A stretch of DNA of 51,343 bases from Rhodoferax sp. UBA4409 (GTDB lineage Bacteria > Pseudomonadota > Gammaproteobacteria > Burkholderiales > Burkholderiaceae_C): positions 21,032 to 72,374 of the forward strand of contig DGQR01000127.1 in assembly GCA_002390825.1 (NCBI GenBank), given 5' to 3'. A program made the translations under genes and the position numbers. Below, piece by piece: positions 46,545 to 51,343 of this stretch. The stretch's first letter is position 1, and every line of letters begins with the position of its first letter. The notes beneath the pieces are model-generated. The model saw only the letters and a list, made by a program, of their open reading frames with translations, ran no database searches and was not told where the DNA came from.

Positions 46545-47282
46545 ATGCATACATCCGCACTTGTCCTTTTTTCCGGCGGTCAGGACTCCACCACCTGCCT
46601 GGCCTATGCCCTCGAGCGCTACGAGCGCGTGGAAACCATCGCTTTCGACTACCGCCAACGCCACAACGTGGAATTGACCGCGCGCCTGAATGTGTTGCGT
46701 GAGATAAAAGCGCGCTTTCCGCAATGGGCCACCAAACTGGGCGAAGACCATTTGCTGGATCTGGCGGTGCTGGGTGAGGTGAGCGAGACCTCGCTGACTC
46801 GCGACACCGCATTCAAGATGGAGGCCAACGGGCTGCCCAACACCTTTGTGCCCGGGCGCAACCTGCTTTTCATGACCCTCGCTGCCGCACTGGCCTACCG
46901 CCGTGGACTGCAAGTGATCGTGACCGGCGTTTGCGAGACTGATTTTTCGGGCTACCCTGACTGCCGGGATGACACCATGAAGGCGCTACAGCTGGCCTTG
47001 TCGCTGGGCATGGACCAGCGCTTTCTGATTGAGACCCCGCTGATGTGGATCGACAAGGCCCAAACCTGGGAGCTGGCCCATGCGCTGGGCGAGCGCTCGG
47101 GCGAGCCCGGAGGCGGCGACGCCTTGGTGGACTTGGTGGTCGAACACACCCACACCTGCTATCTGGGTGACCGCACCCATCGCCAAGCATGGGGCTATGG
47201 CTGCGGTACCTGCCCGGCGTGTGAGTTGCGGGCCAAAGGCTATGCCGGCTTCACAGACAAAGTGAAGCGCGCAGCCGCCTGA
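46545..47282 (+). CDS. queC: 7-cyano-7-deazaguanine synthase
   Basis: QueC converts 7-carboxy-7-deazaguanine to preQ0 in queuosine synthesis. The 245-residue protein has the PP-loop LFSGGQDSTTCLAYAL, the FDYRQRHNVEL segment, FVPGRNLLFMTLAA and ETDFSGYPDCRDD. The zinc-binding C-terminal cysteine cluster CYLG...GYGCGTCPACELRAKGY completes the family pattern. ATG 46545 was chosen. Its last 43 bases overlap the 3' end of the convergent ABC exporter gene. Other queuosine genes are not in the window. Confidence 0.97.
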   Translation: MHTSALVLFSGGQDSTTCLAYALERYERVETIAFDYRQRHNVELTARLNVLREIKARFPQWATKLGEDHLLDLAVLGEVSETSLTRDTAFKMEANGLPNTFVPGRNLLFMTLAAALAYRRGLQVIVTGVCETDFSGYPDCRDDTMKALQLALSLGMDQRFLIETPLMWIDKAQTWELAHALGERSGEPGGGDALVDLVVEHTHTCYLGDRTHRQAWGYGCGTCPACELRAKGYAGFTDKVKRAAA

Positions 47283-49057
47283 GCGCCGGGGCTGGCCGGT
47301 TCTGCGGCTTGCGGGTTGGGCTCCAATATCCAGCGTTGGTTATGGAAGGCTGCAACACCCTGGCGGTGGGCAATGGATACCAGAGTGCCGCCCTTTTCGG
47401 CCACCAGATCGCACATGCGTTGGTAGAGGACCGCTTCGGCAGCTTCGTCGAGGGCGCTGGTGGCTTCGTCTGCAAATAGCCATTGGGGTTTTTTAAGCAA
47501 AACACGGGCGATGGCCAAGCGTTGTTGCTCGCCGCCCGAGAGCTTCTGGCTCCAGGCGTCTACGACATCCAAGGAGTCCGCCAGATGGGGCAGCAAGGCA
47601 TCGCGCAGTGCCTGTTGCAGTGCTGCGTCGGGGTATTGCGGCGCCAAAGCGGGGTAGGCGAGGGCGTCACGCAGCGTGCCATTGGGGAAATAGGCGCGTT
47701 GGGGCAGAAACATGCTGTCCGCGGGCAGGGCCACCGCCCCTTCCGAGTAAGGCCAGATGCCCGCCAGGGTGCGGAACAGGGTGGACTTGCCGCTGCCCGA
47801 CGGGCCTTGCAGCAGAATGCGGTCGCCCGGCTGCGCGTGCAGGCGCGTGTGGTCCAGCAGCGTAGTGCCGCCCGGCAAAGAAATACGCAAGGGGCTGGTG
47901 TCCAGCTGAGGTGCATTTGCTACTGTATTTATAGCAGCTTGCGCACGCTCTGTGAGGGCTATTGACTTAAAAGACTCTTCAAAACTCGTGAGGCGATCGG
48001 TGGTGGCGCGCCAGCTGGCGAGGCTGCTGTAGGTGTCAACAAACCAGCTCAAGGCGCCCTGCACCTGACCGAAGGCACCTGAAATCTGCGTCAGCTGGCC
48101 CAGCTGAATGGCACCACTGAAAAAGCGCGGGGCCGCCACCACAAACGGGAACACCACCGCAGCCTGCCCGAAAAAGCTGGTGAACCAGATCAGCCCTTTC
48201 TGGGCCTTGATCAGCGCCAGGTTGTTGCTGAGCACCCGGCTGAAACGCTCTGCCATTTGCTCCCGCACGACGCGCTCCCCACGGTCCAGCGCTATAGATT
48301 CGCTGTACTCGCGCGCCCGGACCATGTGGTGGCGAAAATCGGCTTCCACCCGCTGTTGCTCGAAATTGAGCGGGATCTGCTTGCGCCCGATGTAGTGGGT
48401 GATCACGCTGCCCACCGCGCAGTACAGCACCGCCATCCAAACCATGAAGCCGGGAATCGAATAGTCCTGCCCCCCGAGCGTGAACGCAAACGCACCGGAA
48501 AGCGACCACAAAATGCCCACAAAGCTGGCCAGGGTAACAACAGAGTTCAACAGCCCCATGCTGAGCGAGATGGTGTAGCTTGTGAATTGGTTGATGTCTT
48601 CCTGAATCCGTTGGTCCGGGTTGTCGGTGTGGGCGCCGTGTGCGGCGGGTGCAAAGCGGGCCAGTTCCATTTGGTAAAAAGCTTGGTGCGACATCCACTT
48701 GTGCAGGTAGTGGTCGGTCATCCAGGCGCGCCAGCGCATTTCGAGCAATTGGGTCAGGTAGAACTTGTAGACCGCGATCACGATAAAGCCAAAAGCCAGG
48801 TAGGTGAATCGCCCAAGTTGCTCCCAGAACACGGTTGCATTCTTCTCCTGGAGCGAGTCGTAAAACAAGCGGTTCCAGTCGTTAAACACCACCGCCATGT
48901 AGACCAGGGCCAGGTTGAGGGCCACGATGGCTGCCAACATGCCGCGGGCTTTCCATTTGTCCTCAGACGAAAAGTAGGGCGTGGACAGCGCCACGGCGCG
49001 CTGGATAAATGCCCGGAACGCCGCCCATTTGGCGGACACAGATGCCACAAGTGCCAT
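47240..49057 (-). CDS. ABC transporter with fused membrane and ATPase domains (SbmA/BacA-like, YddA type)
   Basis: This 605-residue half-transporter has an N-terminal SbmA/BacA-like membrane domain with about six helices. FYDSLQEKNATVFW and RWRAWMTDHYLHKWM are family motifs, and the GRKQIPLNFEQQRVEADFR-like loop follows. A C-terminal ATPase has Walker A GPSGSGKSTL, signature LSGGEQQRLAIARVL and Walker B WLFADEATSALDE. It belongs to the YddA/ABCD-type group; substrate (peptide or vitamin B12-like) unknown. A palindromic element (47919-47973) encodes the linker at residues ~362-379. Confidence 0.93.
   Translation of the reverse strand: MALVASVSAKWAAFRAFIQRAVALSTPYFSSEDKWKARGMLAAIVALNLALVYMAVVFNDWNRLFYDSLQEKNATVFWEQLGRFTYLAFGFIVIAVYKFYLTQLLEMRWRAWMTDHYLHKWMSHQAFYQMELARFAPAAHGAHTDNPDQRIQEDINQFTSYTISLSMGLLNSVVTLASFVGILWSLSGAFAFTLGGQDYSIPGFMVWMAVLYCAVGSVITHYIGRKQIPLNFEQQRVEADFRHHMVRAREYSESIALDRGERVVREQMAERFSRVLSNNLALIKAQKGLIWFTSFFGQAAVVFPFVVAAPRFFSGAIQLGQLTQISGAFGQVQGALSWFVDTYSSLASWRATTDRLTSFEESFKSIALTERAQAAINTVANAPQLDTSPLRISLPGGTTLLDHTRLHAQPGDRILLQGPSGSGKSTLFRTLAGIWPYSEGAVALPADSMFLPQRAYFPNGTLRDALAYPALAPQYPDAALQQALRDALLPHLADSLDVVDAWSQKLSGGEQQRLAIARVLLKKPQWLFADEATSALDEAAEAVLYQRMCDLVAEKGGTLVSIAHRQGVAAFHNQRWILEPNPQAAEPASPGAQAAARFTLSVKPA
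47919..47973 (+). repeat. Dispersed palindromic element, copy 5 (antisense within the YddA-type gene)
   Basis: On the plus strand: GCTA-n9-TATAGCAGCTTGCGC-n10-AGGGCTATTGACTTAAAA. Opposite orientation to the gene but still stop-free in its frame, encoding SIALTERAQAAINTVANA in the linker between the membrane and ATPase domains. Confidence 0.7.
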
Positions 49058-49153
49058 GCAAAAAATCTCGGTTGAGGGAACAAGGCCGGCACCGCGCGGG
49101 GCGTTGCCGTGAGACCACGGGGCATATTAGCCGCGAAGTCCCGTGTGCCGCGG

Positions 49154-49402
49154 CTAAAGCCCTTGGAAGCCGCTGTGGTGGCCGTCGTCAGAGCGGCCGG
49201 ACTCGTCGTCCTGGAGCTCGGTGTCCGCCGCCTCAGCGCGGCCTGTGTGCATTGACTCCGGGTTTCGCCGGTAGCCCACAAGCGCCCACCTGCGCCACGC
49301 TTGCGCATTGGCAGACAGATGGGCTTCGCCCGGTTTGTCCGAACCTTCGCCGGCAAGCGGCTTGCGCGTGCGGGAGGTGAGGCCAGTGGATGAGTACGAC
49401 AT
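49154..49402 (-). CDS. Small hydrophilic protein, hypothetical
   Basis: An 82-residue ORF with host-like codon use (third positions G/C-rich throughout). Basic N-terminal half (SRTRKPLAGEGSD), a WRRWALVGYRRNPES middle and an acidic His/Asp-rich C-terminus (DDESGRSDDGHHSG). No family recognised. Ribosome site weak. Could be a real short gene before the ABC exporter (96 bp gap), but a spurious frame cannot be excluded. Confidence 0.45.
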   Translation of the reverse strand: MSYSSTGLTSRTRKPLAGEGSDKPGEAHLSANAQAWRRWALVGYRRNPESMHTGRAEAADTELQDDESGRSDDGHHSGFQGL

Positions 49403-49494
49403 GGCACTCAGGATAGACCGCCCCGTCGTGGCTGTCAGCCGGTTTTACATTGCTTTACCAAACCGGTTCTTGCGTTTACATCTGGCGAATACAG

Positions 49495-50388
49495 CTAGTT
49501 GCGCACCCCGCTGGCGACATGTCCGCTAGGGACGTGGCGGGCGGCGGATTCGATGTGGCCGGTCTGGTCGTCAAAGAAAAAGTCCGGCTCAAACTCGCGC
49601 AGGAACTCGCCTTTGTCCAGTCCGCCGAGGAACATGGCCTGGTCAACATCGATGTTCCAGTTCATCAAGGTCAGAATCGCGCGCTCATGGGCAGGTGCGC
49701 TGCGGGCGGTGACCAGTGCCGTGCGGATACGGATGTGTGGAATACGCGCTTGCTGCAGGCGGTGTAATGCGACCAGCAGAGGCTTGAAGGGGCCGTCCGG
49801 CAGCGGCTGGGCCACCTTGTCCATCTCGTGTTTTTGAAAAGCGGTCAGGCCGCCGCTCTGGTAGACCTGTTCGGCCTCGTCACTGAAGAGCACGGCGTCG
49901 CCGTCGAAGGCAATGCGCACTTCATTGGGGTGGTCGGCGCTGGCGTGTGCGCTGTGCGGGTACACCTGCGCGGCCGGTACGCCCGCTGCAAGGGCAGCGC
50001 GTACATCGCTCAAGTGGGTGCTCAAAAACAGGTTGGCGTGCAAGGGCTTGAGGTATCGCCAAGGCGCCTCACCGCGTGTGAAATTGCCACGTTGGATCGC
50101 AAGCCCGTAGTGTTGCGCAGAGCGAAACACCCGCATACCCGAGACCGGGTCGTTGCGCGACAAGATGACCACTTCCACCCGCTGCGAGTCCGGCTCATTG
50201 AACGCCAGCAGCTTCTTGACCAGTGAGAACGCGACACCGGGCTTGGCCGGCACGTCTAGCCGCTGGCGCTGTAGCTGCATGTAGGCGTGGTCGTCGTTTT
50301 GTTCGAAAACCTGGTTTTCTTCTTCAAAGTCAAACAAGGCCCGGCTGGAAATGGCAACCACCAGCTTGCCGTCGAGGGTCAATCCCAT
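49495..50388 (-). CDS. 5'-nucleotidase, cytosolic (cN-I-like family)
   Basis: This 297-residue protein is of the bacterial 5'-nucleotidase family related to vertebrate cN-I. LVVAISSRALFDFEEEN opens the domain. VEVVILSRNDPVSGMRVF, LKPLHANLFLSTHLSDVRAAL and RIAFDGDAVLFSDEAE (DxD-type acidic Mg site) follow. The end is FLGGLDKGEFLREFEPDFFFDDQ with the conserved acidic pair. Dephosphorylates nucleoside monophosphates by family. Nine bases separate it from the upstream SPFH gene, so the two are probably one operon. Confidence 0.9.
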   Translation of the reverse strand: MGLTLDGKLVVAISSRALFDFEEENQVFEQNDDHAYMQLQRQRLDVPAKPGVAFSLVKKLLAFNEPDSQRVEVVILSRNDPVSGMRVFRSAQHYGLAIQRGNFTRGEAPWRYLKPLHANLFLSTHLSDVRAALAAGVPAAQVYPHSAHASADHPNEVRIAFDGDAVLFSDEAEQVYQSGGLTAFQKHEMDKVAQPLPDGPFKPLLVALHRLQQARIPHIRIRTALVTARSAPAHERAILTLMNWNIDVDQAMFLGGLDKGEFLREFEPDFFFDDQTGHIESAARHVPSGHVASGVRN

Positions 50389-50397
50389 GAAAAATCC

Positions 50398-51204
50398 TTA
50401 TTTCGCATTCACGATGCCCTTGAAGTCGTAGGGCACCACAATGGTTTGTACTTTGCCGTTCGCCACGCCTTCGGCGATCTTGAGGTTGGCCATGGCATTC
50501 ATGTAGCCGATGGCGCCGGCATTGGCGTTCAGGGCAGCAATGCGCTCAGCTTCTTTTTTCGCCGTTTGCACTTCTACCTCTTTGGTTTTGAGCTCGTTTT
50601 GGGCGCGCACCAGTTCGTTGGCGCTTTGCACAATCACGTCAGCCGGGGTGATGGCGCGCACCTGCACTTGGGAGACGGCAATCTTGTCGCCCAGCTTTTC
50701 TTCGGTCAGGGTTTTGATGATGCTCTCGCGGATCTGCTGCTCCATCAGGGGCCGGTTGTCCGCCATCTTGAGTGACTCGTAGCCACGTGCGACCTTGTAG
50801 GCCGCGTTACGCGCACTCAGGGCCACGTAGTTTTGCATCAGCAGGATGTCGCCCCCCTTTTCCGAGATGCCGTGGAAGGTGCGGTTCTTGGTGGTCCACA
50901 GCTCGGACACCGCCGAGGGGTTGACGTTGTAAACCACCGTCATATCGAAGTCTTTGACGGTGGAGTTGTCGGAGGCCAGCGGCGTCATGTTGTCGACGCC
51001 CACCGCCACATCCTGGATTTTGAAGGTGAGTATTTCGCCGACCACGGTCTGGTTGAACGAGCCGGGCAGGCGTTCGGTCGGGTCCACGGTTTTATCGAAA
51101 TTGACGCGCAGGCCCACTTCGCCGGTTTCGATCCGGGTGCAGGCGCTGAGGCTCAGGGTGAGCGTGCCGATAACGAGCAGCAGTGGCAGGGAAAGGGGTC
51201 GCAT
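50398..51204 (-). CDS. SPFH/prohibitin-domain lipoprotein
   Basis: This 268-residue protein has a lipoprotein signal (LLLVIGTLTLSLSAC, lipobox LSAC) and an SPFH/Band-7 domain (ETGEVGLRVNFDKTV, VKDFDMTVVYNVNPSAV, LMEQQIRESIIKTLTEEKL). A Glu/Lys/Ala coiled coil (NELKTKEVEVQTAKKEAERI) and a short C-terminal domain follow. A lipid-anchored prohibitin-like scaffold, facing the periplasm. Function by family is membrane quality control or scaffolding; not known here. Confidence 0.88.
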   Translation of the reverse strand: MRPLSLPLLLVIGTLTLSLSACTRIETGEVGLRVNFDKTVDPTERLPGSFNQTVVGEILTFKIQDVAVGVDNMTPLASDNSTVKDFDMTVVYNVNPSAVSELWTTKNRTFHGISEKGGDILLMQNYVALSARNAAYKVARGYESLKMADNRPLMEQQIRESIIKTLTEEKLGDKIAVSQVQVRAITPADVIVQSANELVRAQNELKTKEVEVQTAKKEAERIAALNANAGAIGYMNAMANLKIAEGVANGKVQTIVVPYDFKGIVNAK

Positions 51205-51234
51205 GTGAACAAAGCCTCCTGGGTTTTCTGGGTT

Positions 51235-51343
51235 TTATTTGACGAGTTGGTTGAGCTGGATGATAGGCATGAGCACCGCCAGCACGATCAGCATCACCAC
51301 CAGGCCCATGGCCCCGATCAGCAAGGAGATCGGAAGAGCGGCG
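51235..51343 (-). CDS. gspF: Type II secretion inner-membrane protein GspF, C-terminal tail (cut by contig end)
   Basis: About 35 codons, ending in a hydrophobic helix GLVVMLIVLAVLMPIIQLNQLVK that matches the conserved C-terminus of GspF (VLFIVLAILLPIFxxNQLV). Upstream residues, read through the last 17 bases (AALPI), do not fit the family and probably come from sequencing adapter. The stop at 51235 is 30 bp upstream of the SPFH gene. Confidence 0.7.
   Translation of the reverse strand, partial: AALPISLLIGAMGLVVMLIVLAVLMPIIQLNQLVK
51327..51343. other. Probable Illumina adapter remnant at contig end
   Basis: AGATCGGAAGAGC is exactly the common Illumina adapter start. The 17-base tail differs at one base from AGATCGGAAGAGCGTCG of the read-1 adapter. 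The gspF reading frame loses family similarity here. Confidence 0.7.

Noticed and set aside
1..51343. tRNA, rRNA, CRISPR array, IS element or prophage
   Set aside because: No cloverleaf, regularly spaced repeats, transposase, or phage structural genes were found on reading both strands; a covariance-model search would be needed to exclude small RNAs.

Overview
This 51.3 kb window is a draft contig from a high-GC betaproteobacterium. Gene content and order point to Burkholderiales, most likely Comamonadaceae close to Rhodoferax or Polaromonas: glmU followed by a kinase, LysR, AsnC and glmS; fbpABC; a Gts-type sugar ABC operon; TctDE; and a short palindromic repeat that I associate with this family. 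The placement rests on gene families and repeats, not on a marker-gene tree. Both ends cut genes: ruvB at the left and a probable gspF at the right. The last 17 bases look like Illumina adapter rather than genome.

Left part (1-19.7 kb), mostly core metabolism. The ruvB tail is followed by a J-domain-like membrane protein and a fused ether-lipid enzyme (alkylglycerol monooxygenase plus YhhN lysoplasmalogenase). A long minus-strand operon then carries folM-like, two folB-like genes, ttcA, a lipoprotein, a histidine phosphatase and a small membrane protein. On the plus strand come a MidA-type methyltransferase, a Fur-boxed ferric iron transporter (fbpABC), a ManC-type cupin, a ROK sugar kinase and a five-gene sugar ABC operon. 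That operon has two tandem substrate-binding proteins and a palindromic operator upstream. Transporter and kinase together read as a glucose/hexose uptake module.

Accessory insert (19.75-22.98 kb). Five minus-strand genes of unknown function are each followed by an attC-like site, and a further half-site lies before the first gene. This is an integron gene-cassette array with no integrase in the window (a CALIN). It sits between the terminator of the sugar operon and the 3' end of tctE. Three cassettes start 3-4 nt after the recombination point. The other two have long leaders with related sequence. One ~150 bp non-coding block occurs twice, inside the array and at its right border.

Right part (23-51.3 kb). 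TctD/TctE, the CCA-adding enzyme and a glutathione S-transferase are followed by a split periplasmic-sensor/diguanylate cyclase pair. Next come the soluble lytic transglycosylase, 5-formyl-THF cyclo-ligase, a DUF6279 lipoprotein, glmU, an orphan kinase, a tiny secreted protein, LysR, AsnC/Lrp, glmS, mobB, Dps, a SulP transporter, a DUF4139 protein, a chemoreceptor, a sigma-28-promoted unknown gene, queC, an SbmA/YddA-like ABC exporter, a small unknown ORF, a 5'-nucleotidase, an SPFH lipoprotein and the gspF tail.

A second theme is a ~52 bp palindromic element inserted in frame inside four protein genes (five copies). All four sense-oriented copies are read in the same frame, which recalls Rickettsia palindromic elements. 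No tRNA, rRNA, CRISPR array, prophage or IS was recognised.
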